Notes under the pieces: model-generated | What the model was told of the DNA's origin: nothing | The model's input: only the letters and a program-made list of their open reading frames with translations | Database searches by the model: none | Part shown: positions 57,157 to 64,000 of the stretch, one piece after another | How the letters are laid out: each line of letters opens with the position of its first letter | Numbering within the stretch: position 1 is the first letter of the stretch | Position numbers and translations under genes: made by a program | Assembly: GCA_964406735.1 (NCBI GenBank) | Contig: CAYOSU010000001.1 | Span: 245,253-309,252 of the forward strand | DNA length: 64,000 bases | Reading direction: 5' to 3' | Source of the DNA: CAYOSU01 sp964406735 | GTDB lineage: Bacteria > Bacillota > Clostridia > Christensenellales > CAMQZB01

Positions 57157-58007
57157 ATCGACTCAAAAACGTTGCTCACCTTGCCGTTTGACGCTTCAAT
57201 CGAAAAACCCTTGCCGCTTGATAAAAATACGCGCTTTCCGTCAAAATACTCGATATCGCCTAAGCCCACGAATTGCCGCAAGGTCTCAACGTCTTTCAGC
57301 ACAAAGTCGTCGCAAAGAAGCTCGAGTACGTCCTCGTCGCTTCCAAATAACAGCCGCTCAAAGAACGCCACGGGGAGAGTTTTTCCCGAATAATTTCCAC
57401 GCCGCAAAAAGCTTATATGCCTTTCCTCGCATTTATACGATTTTGAAAGTAGTGTGTAGCTTGACTTTACGACGATACCCTCCATGGTAGGCGCTTCGTA
57501 GCAGATTGAGAGTACGTTCCCCGAAAGACTTGCCGTCGTATAGTGGATAGGCTGTGAAATAGAAAAATCTCCGTCGAGCGTAACGATAAAAAGCTCCCCG
57601 TCGGACTTTACGACAACTCCCTTGTCGCAGTGCAAAAAGATAGCGCTCTTAGCGCACGGCGCAGTGATAAAGCTATCTGCGTTCTCAACGACCGCAAAGA
57701 ACGCCCCACGGTTTTGAAGAACAGACAAAGTAAGCTCACTGCCGAACGCATTGACCTTTTGAGAAAATACCACCTCGTCAGGCACGCTTTTAGTTGCAGA
57801 AAAAAGGAATGAGTCTCCCCGCTTTTTCAAGGTGGCGTTTCCCGCAATTATTTTGCCGTTTGCGATAACGGCGAAAAACTCTCCCGTTTCAGAGATGCCG
57901 TGAGCGGAGAACTCGGGCGGCTCGATAGAAAAATTCCGCACACTTTTCGGAAAGACCGTCCCATCGGCGGAGAATATCGTAATGTCGTCGTCAAGCAATA
58001 TCTTCAT
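57153..58007 (-). CDS. Uncharacterised beta-rich protein
   Basis: About 284 residues from the ATG at 58007, with no recognised family. It is rich in short beta strands and hydrophobic/aromatic residues (for example GETGEF-like turns, GDSFLFSATKS, GVVVKSDGELFIVTLDGDFSIS, GIVVKSSYTLLSKSYKCEE). There is no signal peptide or membrane helix. Repeated GELFIV-type strands may indicate a propeller- or barrel-like fold. No good ribosome binding site is visible for either 58007 or 58034, so the start is uncertain. Confidence 0.6.
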   Translation of the reverse strand: MKILLDDDITIFSADGTVFPKSVRNFSIEPPEFSAHGISETGEFFAVIANGKIIAGNATLKKRGDSFLFSATKSVPDEVVFSQKVNAFGSELTLSVLQNRGAFFAVVENADSFITAPCAKSAIFLHCDKGVVVKSDGELFIVTLDGDFSISQPIHYTTASLSGNVLSICYEAPTMEGIVVKSSYTLLSKSYKCEERHISFLRRGNYSGKTLPVAFFERLLFGSDEDVLELLCDDFVLKDVETLRQFVGLGDIEYFDGKRVFLSSGKGFSIEASNGKVSNVFESI

Positions 58008-58153
58008 GCTAATAATATGTTCAAAACGATGCACTCGTAGAACGGAAAAATAAGATTTTTTCTTAAACCCCCTATCCTTATTATATATATAGAATAATCT
58101 TCGTCCTTTTCGTCAATAACAAAGAAAAGACATAAATAAAAAAAGAGGTCGTT

Positions 58154-59344
58154 ATGAGAAAAGAAAAAATAAAAACGCTTACGGCGGTCATAATAATGCT
58201 TTCACTTCTTCTTGCCATTCTCTCGTCGTGCGAAAAGAGCGTTCCCGTATCGGGCATTTTCGTAGAGGAAGACTCTATCACGATAGGCAAGGGCGAAAAG
58301 GCGTATATCTCCGCACACGTTCTCCCCGAGACGGCGACGGATAAAAAGCTGGAGTATAGGTCTACCGACGAGGAGATAGCAGATGTCAAAAACGGCATAA
58401 TATACGGTAACGGCGTGGGCGACTGCAAGATAATCGTCTCCACAAAGGACGGAGCCTACGAGCGCACCGTAGCCGTCAAGGTAATAGACGGCGTATTGTC
58501 GGTATCAAACGGCTACGGCATAACGGACGAGCTTTACGGAAAGTATCATTTCAGAACGCTTGCAGAGGCTCTTGCGGCGGCAGAGGACGGCGACGTAATA
58601 AGGCTCGAAAGGGGTGTATACAAAGAGTACGTCAACGTAACCAAAAACGTTACGATAAGCGGTAACGGCGCAAATTTGATGGGAACGCTTGCAATAGGTA
58701 GCCCGACGCTTGAAACACCCGTAAGAGAGGTGCTTATCTCCGACCTCAATTTCACCTACAACGGCGTAACGCCCTGCGTTATCTTAGGCGGTGAGTCCAA
58801 GAACGTAACGGTATCCGACTGCTCGTTCTATTCCGAATACGGAAGCGGCTACGCAATATCGACGGATAAAACGGGCGAGTCCTCTGCGCTCAGCGAAATA
58901 AAGGTGTTGTCGTCAAAATTTACAGGCTTTGAGAACGCATTGAGACTTCACAAATACGTTGCAAAGTGCGAGATACGGGATATAGAGGTCAAAAACACCG
59001 AATACGCCTTGTATTTAGAGGGCAGCCAAAAGACCACGGTCAAAAATTCAACATTCATAGGTAGCGGCTTTATCCGCTTCAAGGCGGCGAGGGTGCTTGC
59101 GTCCGATATAGTGATAGAGGGTAATATCATCGAAAGCGGCTACGGCGACAAGCCGATAATAGTAGCTCGAAAGGGCGATGTGGAAAAGGCGTGCAAGATA
59201 GATATAAGCGCCAACACCTTCTTCGGAATCAAGGCGGCGGATATGACCGAGGAGCAAAAATACGAGCTGATGTCAAAGATAGAGGTGAAGAATGAGCTGA
59301 CGGGCGAGGGCGACTACGACTTTATCGTATTCAAAAAAAGATAG
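58154..59344 (+). CDS. Surface lipoprotein with Ig-like and right-handed beta-helix domains
   Basis: A 396-residue lipoprotein. The signal peptide ends at lipobox LSSC (Cys26). Residues about 35-115 form a BIG2-like Ig domain (SGIFVEEDSITIGKGEKAYISAHVLPETATDKKLEYRSTDEEIADV). Residues about 130-360 form a parallel beta-helix (FRTLAEALAAAEDGDVIRLERGVYKEYVNVTKNVTISGNGANL, then SDCSFYSEYG, KNSTFIGSGF, EGNIIESGYG). Such proteins bind or cleave polysaccharides; no catalytic residues are evident. Single-gene unit. Confidence 0.83.
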   Translation: MRKEKIKTLTAVIIMLSLLLAILSSCEKSVPVSGIFVEEDSITIGKGEKAYISAHVLPETATDKKLEYRSTDEEIADVKNGIIYGNGVGDCKIIVSTKDGAYERTVAVKVIDGVLSVSNGYGITDELYGKYHFRTLAEALAAAEDGDVIRLERGVYKEYVNVTKNVTISGNGANLMGTLAIGSPTLETPVREVLISDLNFTYNGVTPCVILGGESKNVTVSDCSFYSEYGSGYAISTDKTGESSALSEIKVLSSKFTGFENALRLHKYVAKCEIRDIEVKNTEYALYLEGSQKTTVKNSTFIGSGFIRFKAARVLASDIVIEGNIIESGYGDKPIIVARKGDVEKACKIDISANTFFGIKAADMTEEQKYELMSKIEVKNELTGEGDYDFIVFKKR

Positions 59345-59348
59345 AAAA

Positions 59349-59381
59349 AAAGGCGGTATGGAGTTATTCCGTATCGCCTTT
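59349..59381. terminator. Bidirectional terminator between the lipoprotein gene and ribU
   Basis: AAAGGCGGTATGGA / TTCCGTATCGCCTTT stem (one mismatch) with a poly-A left flank, giving a T-run on the minus strand. Confidence 0.65.
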
Positions 59382-59395
59382 GCGTTGCCGAAGAT

Positions 59396-59938
59396 TTATA
59401 CGTTTTCTGTCTTAAAGACCCTTTGCAGCGGCTTAAAGAGGATAAGCACGAACGCCGAGTTTATTACACCTTTGAGTATGTTGAACGGTATGAGTGCAGG
59501 CAAGAACAACTTAAGTACGTCGCTTCGGGAGTTATCCGTATAAAGTGGCGTCAGGATGTAGTTCCAAAGCAGCATTACCGCCGTCATAACGAGGGTCGAT
59601 ACGACAAGCCCGATAAGAGCTCCTTTAAATCCCTTGACCTTGCGATAAATAAGCGTCGCTGGCAGGGTAAAGGAGACCGCCGCAAAGACGTTCATAGTAA
59701 AGCCTATGATACCGCTACCATTACGTGTTAGAAGCTCTAAAAGGGGAGTTAGGACAGATATGATAAGGCAAGGTATAGGTCCCAACATAAATCCCCCGAG
59801 CGTTATGATAACGTCCTTCGGGTCATATTTAAGAAACGGTGCGGCGGGAATTACGGGGAAGTGGATGAAGTACGCCAGAACGTACGAAAGAGCCACGAAC
59901 ATTGCCGTAAGTACTATTTTTTTAGTCGAATTTTTCAT
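59396..59938 (-). CDS. ribU: Riboflavin ECF transporter S component RibU
   Basis: A 180-residue integral membrane riboflavin-binding subunit. The coupling helix has KKIVLTAMFVALSYVLAYFIHFPVIPAAPFLKYDPKDVIITLGGFMLG, typical of RibU, and the fold continues with PCLIISVLTPLLELLTRNGSGIIGFTMN. An FMN riboswitch ahead of it confirms the vitamin. The start at 59938 lies just past the riboswitch terminator, with GGAG in the 3' arm of that hairpin. An in-frame ATG at 59977 would require translating the terminator and is less likely. Confidence 0.93.
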   Translation of the reverse strand: MKNSTKKIVLTAMFVALSYVLAYFIHFPVIPAAPFLKYDPKDVIITLGGFMLGPIPCLIISVLTPLLELLTRNGSGIIGFTMNVFAAVSFTLPATLIYRKVKGFKGALIGLVVSTLVMTAVMLLWNYILTPLYTDNSRSDVLKLFLPALIPFNILKGVINSAFVLILFKPLQRVFKTENV

Positions 59939-59940
59939 AA

Positions 59941-59967
59941 TAAAAAACGCTCCGAAAAACGGGGCGT
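59941..59967 (-). terminator. Riboswitch expression-platform terminator before ribU
   Basis: Minus-strand hairpin ACGCCCCG / CGGAGCGT (one mismatch) with a TTTTT loop and a six-T run. Its 3' arm carries the likely ribU ribosome binding site. Confidence 0.75.
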
Positions 59968-59977
59968 CAAAAGCCAT

Positions 59978-60092
59978 GCTTAATTTCTCTCCTCCGGACT
60001 ATACCGTCGGCTTCGGAATCTCACCGAATCAAGCTTGCGCTTCGCGGGCTGTAACCGCCGGTGGGGAATTGCGCCCCGCCCCGAAATATTTG
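59978..60092 (-). promoter_or_regulatory. FMN riboswitch (RFN element)
   Basis: Read on the minus strand, the conserved RFN blocks appear in order: TTTCGGGGCGGGGCG, AATTCCCCACCGGCGGT, AGCCCGCGAGC-type segment, GGTGAGATTCCGAAGCCGAC, GGTATAGTCCGGAGGAGAG. It lies directly before the terminator and ribU, so FMN should switch ribU off. Confidence 0.95.
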
Positions 60093-60104
60093 TGTTATAA
60101 GCGT

Positions 60105-60133
60105 ATTATAATCTCGCTCCGCACATTTGTCAA
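60105..60133 (-). promoter_or_regulatory. Promoter of the FMN riboswitch-ribU unit
   Basis: On the minus strand TTGACA, exact 17-base spacer, TATAAT, just upstream of the riboswitch. Confidence 0.85.
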
Positions 60134-60396
60134 TCGTATGCATATACTTTCATAAAAACAGCCGCCGCCTATTTAGTTTTTCCATCATCCATATATATAA
60201 TTCAAAGAAGCAAGCCTTTATCTTGAGGTAAAGTCTTTACAATGCCTTGCGTTTTTTTTGGTATAACTACCGTTTGATTTTTCTTATGCGTGAAACATTG
60301 CGAAATTTCAATTCCTTGCAAGCAAGTGTATTAGGGAAAACCGCCTGCAAATGCTTTATCAAACTGAATTATTTTTTGATTTTACCCCTCAAATAT

Positions 60397-60425
60397 TTGC
60401 ATTTTTATTCATATTGGTGTATAAT
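60397..60425 (+). promoter_or_regulatory. Promoter of the DUF5058-M20 cluster
   Basis: TTGCAT (60397-60402), exact 17-base spacer, TATAAT (60420-60425). The gap from 60134 to 60396 is AT-rich and shows no gene. Confidence 0.75.
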
Positions 60426-60479
60426 GACGCAAATACTTTATTCAAGTGAAGTAAAAGCAAAAAGAAAGGAGATGGGAAT

Positions 60480-61262
60480 ATGTTTGAATTTTCTACAAAT
60501 TCGCCGATACTATATATCCTCTCGATAATCGTCGTAATTTTCGTTACGGTAATGTGCGTCGTGTTCATCGTCAACGCCTACAAAGAGGGGCAGAGAAGAG
60601 GCATGAGCAAAGAAAAGCTCAAAAAGATAATCTCTTCCTCGGCGATATTCACGATCGCACCGTCGATAGCGATACTTTTGACGGTCTTGACCTTAGCGGG
60701 CAATATGGGCTTGCCCTTCCCGTGGCTCAGACTATCCGTCGTCGGCGCAATATCATACGAAGTACCTGCGGCACAGAACGCCGCAACCGCCATATTAGGC
60801 GAAAACGCAACGATAGCCGCTGCGGCGTCAACGAAAGAGGGCTTTTCGGTCATAGCGTATGCGATGACGATAGGTATCATCTGCGGTATTCCCTTCGTTC
60901 CCTTTGCCACGAAGAAGATCCAGAGCGGTCTTAACACCATAAAAGAAAAGGACGAGAAGTGGTCGAAGATATTCTCCGACGCCCTGTTTTTAGGACTTAT
61001 TTCCTCCTTCATCGGCGTAGCGATCTCTGGCGTAACGACCGATAGAACGACGAACGCTTCGATACCTGCGACGACGGGCTCGATGCTCGTGTCTATACTT
61101 ACGTTCTTAACGAGTATGTTCATGATGCTGATAATAGGCGTTCTCGTCAAGAAGCTCAAATGGAAATGGCTCGAGGCGTATGCGATTCCTATCTGCATGC
61201 TTTCGTCGATGGGCTTAGCGATAGTATATAACGCAGTTCTCCCTGCAGGACTGTTTGCGTGA
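60480..61262 (+). CDS. DUF5058 family membrane protein
   Basis: A 260-residue protein with about six to seven membrane helices, matching the DUF5058 family. Characteristic stretches are GQRRGMSKEKLKKIISSSAIFTIAPSIAILLTVLTLAGNMGLPFPWLRLSVVGAISYE and TTDRTTNASIPATTGS. It is followed by a second membrane protein with overlapping stop/start (GTGA region at 61259), and then by an M20 peptidase gene. The pair may be a two-subunit transporter for a peptide or amino-acid derivative; function is not known. Confidence 0.82.
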   Translation: MFEFSTNSPILYILSIIVVIFVTVMCVVFIVNAYKEGQRRGMSKEKLKKIISSSAIFTIAPSIAILLTVLTLAGNMGLPFPWLRLSVVGAISYEVPAAQNAATAILGENATIAAAASTKEGFSVIAYAMTIGIICGIPFVPFATKKIQSGLNTIKEKDEKWSKIFSDALFLGLISSFIGVAISGVTTDRTTNASIPATTGSMLVSILTFLTSMFMMLIIGVLVKKLKWKWLEAYAIPICMLSSMGLAIVYNAVLPAGLFA

Positions 61263-61270
61263 GGTGGGTT

Positions 61271-61933
61271 ATGGATTATATAAAAAGAACTGAAAAATTA
61301 GGCGCAATATTTACCTACTGCGGATTCTTACTGCTTCTTGCGGTCCCCGTAGTCATTTCGATAGCATTCGACGTATGGCCGACGTTCGGCGAGATAATGC
61401 TTGCCGTAATTCCGACCCTTGCGGTATACGTACCCGTCCAGATAATCGAGATGGTAACGTACATTCCCCTTCTCGGACGAGGCGGCTCGTATTTAGCGTT
61501 CATAACAGGCAATATCAGCAACCTCAAAGCTCCCGTAGCGATGAATACGTTAAAGACCGCCGAGGTAGAGGCAGGCACGGAGGAGGGCGAGATAGTAACC
61601 ACCCTTTCCGTAGCAACGAGCGCATTGGTAACCAACGTAGTGTTGGCGATAGGCGTAATACTCTTCCTTGTAACGGGACTTGCGGACGTCATTTCCGCGC
61701 CCGTACTCGCACCTGCGTTCGATAACCTGCTTGCGGCACTGTTCGGCGCAATGGGCGTAGTCTTCATCGGCAAGAACTGGAAGATAGCCATCGCCCCGAT
61801 AGCTGTCATGCTTGCGATATTCTTCATCGTCGGCTCGTCGACGTATACGAAGATAGCGTCTGTATTAGTCCCCGTTGCGGCACTCGTAGCGATAGGCGTT
61901 GCAAGAATACTCTACAAGAAGAATTTACTGTAA
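61271..61933 (+). CDS. Membrane partner of the DUF5058 protein
   Basis: A 220-residue protein with about six membrane helices. YIPLLGRGGSYLAFITGNISNLKAPVAMNTLK and TVSV-like periodic small-residue helices mark it. It was seen only together with DUF5058 in this window and I cannot name its family. ATG at 61271 is chosen (GAGGTG close upstream); a GTG at 61259 overlapping the DUF5058 stop would add four residues. Confidence 0.78.
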   Translation: MDYIKRTEKLGAIFTYCGFLLLLAVPVVISIAFDVWPTFGEIMLAVIPTLAVYVPVQIIEMVTYIPLLGRGGSYLAFITGNISNLKAPVAMNTLKTAEVEAGTEEGEIVTTLSVATSALVTNVVLAIGVILFLVTGLADVISAPVLAPAFDNLLAALFGAMGVVFIGKNWKIAIAPIAVMLAIFFIVGSSTYTKIASVLVPVAALVAIGVARILYKKNLL

Positions 61934-62011
61934 TACCCATTGAAAATACCCTTTCGATGTGCTATTATATAAAGTAGTTATATGCGGCGAAAGACCGCAA
62001 AGGAGATAGTT

Positions 62012-63454
62012 ATGACGTATGCTTTAATAGCCCTCGGCGTTGCGCTGGTAGTACTCATTTCGATAATATTCATTCGTGCGATGTGCTTCCTGCCGCCCGT
62101 CGTAAAGGCTGACGACGTAGAGATCCCCGAGATGCAGGAAGAGACCCTTGCCGAGCATTTCTCGGAGTTCATAAAGTGCAAGACGTTGACTCTTGATATG
62201 ACCCAGGAGCTTGATGCGCCCGAGCACGAAAAATTCATTGCGCTCATTCAGGAGCTTTACCCGAAGACGTTCGCAAAGTGTGAGTTCAAGAGGGTAAACA
62301 CCTTCGGCTTGGTATTGAAGTTCAAGGGCAAGTCCGATAAGAACCCGTCCTGCATAATGAGCCACTACGACGTCGTTCCCGTAACGGCTGAGAACTGGGA
62401 AGAAGACCCGTTCGGCGGCGTAATAAAGGACGGCAAAGTAATAGGCAGAGGTGCGCTTGACAATAAGGCGACCTTCCTTTGCTCCATGGAAGCCATGGAG
62501 AAGACCCTTGAGGTAAACCCCGACTTCACGCCCGAGGACGATATATACTTCACCTTCGGCGGTGATGAAGAGACCGCAGGCCTTTGCCAGCAGGCGATAG
62601 TCAAGGAGTTCGAGGAAGAGGGCAAGAAGTTCAAGCTCGTTCTCGACGAGGGCGGCGCAATAGTAAAGAACATCTTCCCGGGCGTTGCCGAGGACATTGC
62701 GGTAATAGGCCTTGCCGAGAAAGGCATAGCCAACATCGAGCTTTCCGTAGACAGCAACGGCGGCCACGCATCGACGCCTGCAAAGAGCGACCCGGCGAAC
62801 GTACTTGCGAGAGCTCTCGTAGCGTTAGAGAAAAATCCGATGAAAGCGGAGATATCCACCCCTGTATCGGTCATGCTCGACACCTTAGGCAGATATTCAA
62901 GCTTCGGCTTAAAGCTCGTATTTGCGAATATGTGGCTTTTCAAGGGCTTGGTCAAGAAGATATTTGAAAAAGGCTTGGAGACCAATGCAATGCTCAGAAC
63001 GACGTTTGCGTATACCGAGCTTAGCGGCAGTAACGCCAAAAACGTCCTGCCGACGACAGCGAAGTGCAACGTCAATATAAGAATGATCAGCGGCGACACG
63101 ATAGACACCGTCGTCGAGCATATCAAGAAAGTCGTCAACGACGACAGAGTCAAGATAAATGTACTCACCTACTTCAACCCCGGCCCTGCTGCCGACGTAA
63201 CCGACTTTGGCTACCAGACCGTTCAGGCGACCATGCACGAGGTATACCCCGAGGTAGTCGTAACGCCTTACATCATGCTTGCGGCTTCCGACTCGAGGTT
63301 CTACGGCAATGTTTCGGATAATACGCTCAAATTCGCTCCCTTGAGGATGTCGGCAAAGCAGCGTAAGTCCGTCCACGGCGACAACGAGTGCATCGAGACC
63401 TGCGCATTGAAGAAAGGCACAGAATTCTACTACGCCCTCCTCAAAAAGCTGTAA
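62012..63454 (+). CDS. Membrane-anchored M20 family metallopeptidase (CPS1/PM20D1-like)
   Basis: A 480-residue dizinc peptidase. One N-terminal membrane helix precedes the catalytic domain. Metal and catalytic motifs are SHYDVVPV, GRGALDNKA, FGGDEETAG, LDEGGAI and SVHGDNECI. A dimerisation or lid domain lies between (about residues 225-360, with GGHASTP). The closest layout is carboxypeptidase S/PM20D1, enzymes acting on N-terminal or N-acyl amino-acid bonds. AAGGAG six bases upstream sets the start at 62012; an ATG at 61982 is earlier but lacks one. Confidence 0.88.
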   Translation: MTYALIALGVALVVLISIIFIRAMCFLPPVVKADDVEIPEMQEETLAEHFSEFIKCKTLTLDMTQELDAPEHEKFIALIQELYPKTFAKCEFKRVNTFGLVLKFKGKSDKNPSCIMSHYDVVPVTAENWEEDPFGGVIKDGKVIGRGALDNKATFLCSMEAMEKTLEVNPDFTPEDDIYFTFGGDEETAGLCQQAIVKEFEEEGKKFKLVLDEGGAIVKNIFPGVAEDIAVIGLAEKGIANIELSVDSNGGHASTPAKSDPANVLARALVALEKNPMKAEISTPVSVMLDTLGRYSSFGLKLVFANMWLFKGLVKKIFEKGLETNAMLRTTFAYTELSGSNAKNVLPTTAKCNVNIRMISGDTIDTVVEHIKKVVNDDRVKINVLTYFNPGPAADVTDFGYQTVQATMHEVYPEVVVTPYIMLAASDSRFYGNVSDNTLKFAPLRMSAKQRKSVHGDNECIETCALKKGTEFYYALLKKL

Positions 63455-63503
63455 AAACGAGAATTTCCGCCCGATACGGGCGAAATGATATGTAGAAAGC
63501 AAG

Positions 63504-63527
63504 AGCAGAAGTTGACTTCTGCTTTTA
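63504..63527 (+). terminator. Terminator after the M20 peptidase gene
   Basis: AGCAGAAG / CTTCTGCT stem with a TTGA loop and TTTT. A second inverted repeat without a T-run is at about 63464-63486 (TTCCGCCCG / CGGGCGAA). Confidence 0.7.
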
Positions 63528-63620
63528 CTTAAACCGCTTTCAGAGAAAGCAGGACGCAATACTCATATAAAGCCACCGAAACCGACTTTACCAACTCCAT
63601 ACTCCATATAAAAAGATTAC

Positions 63621-63642
63621 ATAAAGCCGATTTCGCCTTTAT
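63621..63642. repeat. Short inverted repeat
   Basis: ATAAAG-C-CGA / TCG-C-CTTTAT, an interrupted hairpin in a gene-free region. Confidence 0.35.
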
Positions 63643-63785
63643 ATGAAGCGTTCGTCGTTAATATCGATGACCGGGTCCGTAAAAAATTGCCATTGCATAA
63701 AGGTAAAGTAAGAGTGTTTACCTGCGCCCTCTGTAAAAAGCAGAAGAACCCACACGCCGCCCTACAGTCTAAAAAAATCCTTATG

Positions 63786-63837
63786 AAAGGCTCCTTTGTG
63801 TAAAGGGAGCTGTCTGCGTAGCAGACTGAGGGATTGT
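63786..63837. repeat. Double-hairpin dispersed repeat element
   Basis: GCTCCTTT / AAAGGGAGC and GTCTGC / GCAGAC hairpins in tandem, followed by TGAGGGATTG. I recognise the form as a dispersed intergenic element common in gut Clostridia genomes; no coding content. Confidence 0.7.
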
Positions 63838-63920
63838 CTACTACCGTAATTTCTATCTCAAACAAATGATAGAATCCAAAACCTCATTTCCTAAACAGTC
63901 TAAATAATAACCAATCCACA

Positions 63921-63951
63921 ACTCTTCACTCTTCACTCTTCACTATTCACT
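63921..63951. repeat. Short tandem heptamer repeat
   Basis: About four copies of a CTTCACT-type heptamer, the last with CTATTCACT variation. Confidence 0.75.
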
Positions 63952-64000
63952 TGTGGCGAAGCCACACAAGCCTCCCTCCGAGAGGGAGGGGACCGCGTTA
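63950..64000. repeat. Tandem hairpins at the window end
   Basis: CTTGTGGC-GAA-GCCACACAAG followed by CCTCCCTC-CGA-GAGGGAGG, then GGGACCGCG. The element runs off the window. It appears to belong to the same dispersed repeat class as 63786-63837. Confidence 0.65.

Noticed and set aside
60247..60528. Plus-strand 93-codon frame before DUF5058
   Set aside because: Lies over the promoter of the DUF5058 unit and overlaps its start out of frame; AT-rich composition explains it.
62024..62767. Minus-strand open frames opposite the M20 peptidase gene (also 62365-63168 and 62909-63559)
   Set aside because: Shadows of a clearly identified peptidase gene; low-complexity products and no ribosome binding sites.
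63617..63865. Minus-strand 82-codon frame near the window end
   Set aside because: Overlaps the hairpin repeats and has no ribosome binding site or domain.
63921..63951. Possible CRISPR-like or iteron array
   Set aside because: The unit is only 7 bases with no spacers; it is a simple tandem repeat.

Overview
The window looks like chromosome of an anaerobic, endospore-forming Clostridia-type Firmicute, probably an uncultured gut lineage. The grounds are spore-maturation genes (spmA, spmB, a SpoVB-type flippase), an NADH-linked [FeFe] hydrogenase operon, a Na+-translocating biotin decarboxylase operon, an ispH-rpsA fusion, Shine-Dalgarno-led genes with sigma-A-like promoters (many with exact 17-bp spacers), and many intrinsic terminators. 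A closer taxonomic placement cannot be made from sequence alone. I see no tRNA, rRNA, CRISPR array, phage, transposase or plasmid gene. The region is mostly ordinary chromosomal core and metabolism.

Layout. 1-2656: end of an MFS-like transporter, two small membrane proteins, queH and a DUF2804 protein. 3091-6052: ferrous iron uptake (feoA, feoA, feoB, Cys-rich membrane protein), followed by a convergent ferritin-like gene. 6837-9471: apgM-type phosphoglycerate mutase, a TVP38/DedA protein and an ECF S component. 9523-12678 (minus): DUF4363, YetF-like DUF421, a second ECF S component and a SpoVB-like flippase, divergent from a LysM protein. 13269-14459: GNAT-like protein. 14668-18214 (minus): metG-tatD-rsmA. 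18340-19415: spmAB. 19646-22415: glycerophosphodiesterase, glycerate kinase, esterase. 22604-24447: ABC transporter with a YtrA-type GntR regulator. 24790-25767: WYL regulator. 26068-28382: polar amino-acid ABC importer. 28480-29896: two uncharacterised proteins.

29996-38253 is the most coherent system: DRTGG protein, RsbW-like ATPase, a putative sensory [FeFe] hydrogenase, a second DRTGG-like protein and a PHP phosphoesterase. These are followed by hydC, a second GHKL ATPase, a [2Fe-2S] ferredoxin, hydB and hydA. It reads as an H2/redox sensing module joined to the catalytic NADH-dependent (probably electron-bifurcating) hydrogenase. 38459-41894: a dehydrogenase fused to two VOC domains, behind a leader with an intrinsic terminator, then a separate epimerase/isomerase pair. 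42210-45426 (minus): an AraC regulator, a stand-alone FtsK-gamma-like winged-helix protein, a TSCPD protein, DUF4364 and a His15-less HPr. 45788-50608: a Na+ pump operon with both an MmdA-type and an OadA-type carboxyltransferase. 50770-56164: surE, HI0933-like flavoprotein, cmk, plsC, ispH-rpsA. 56340-63454: Zn peptidase, two uncharacterised or surface proteins, ribU behind an FMN riboswitch, and a DUF5058 membrane pair with an M20 peptidase. The end of the window (63786-64000) is a cluster of hairpin repeats.

The least explained signals are: a palindrome family (TGTCCAATATATTGGACA and relatives) at three unlinked intergenic loci, two of them upstream of regulator genes; the sensory hydrogenase module; the hyd 5' leader; the two-carboxyltransferase pump; and the dehydrogenase-VOC-VOC fusion with its terminator leader.
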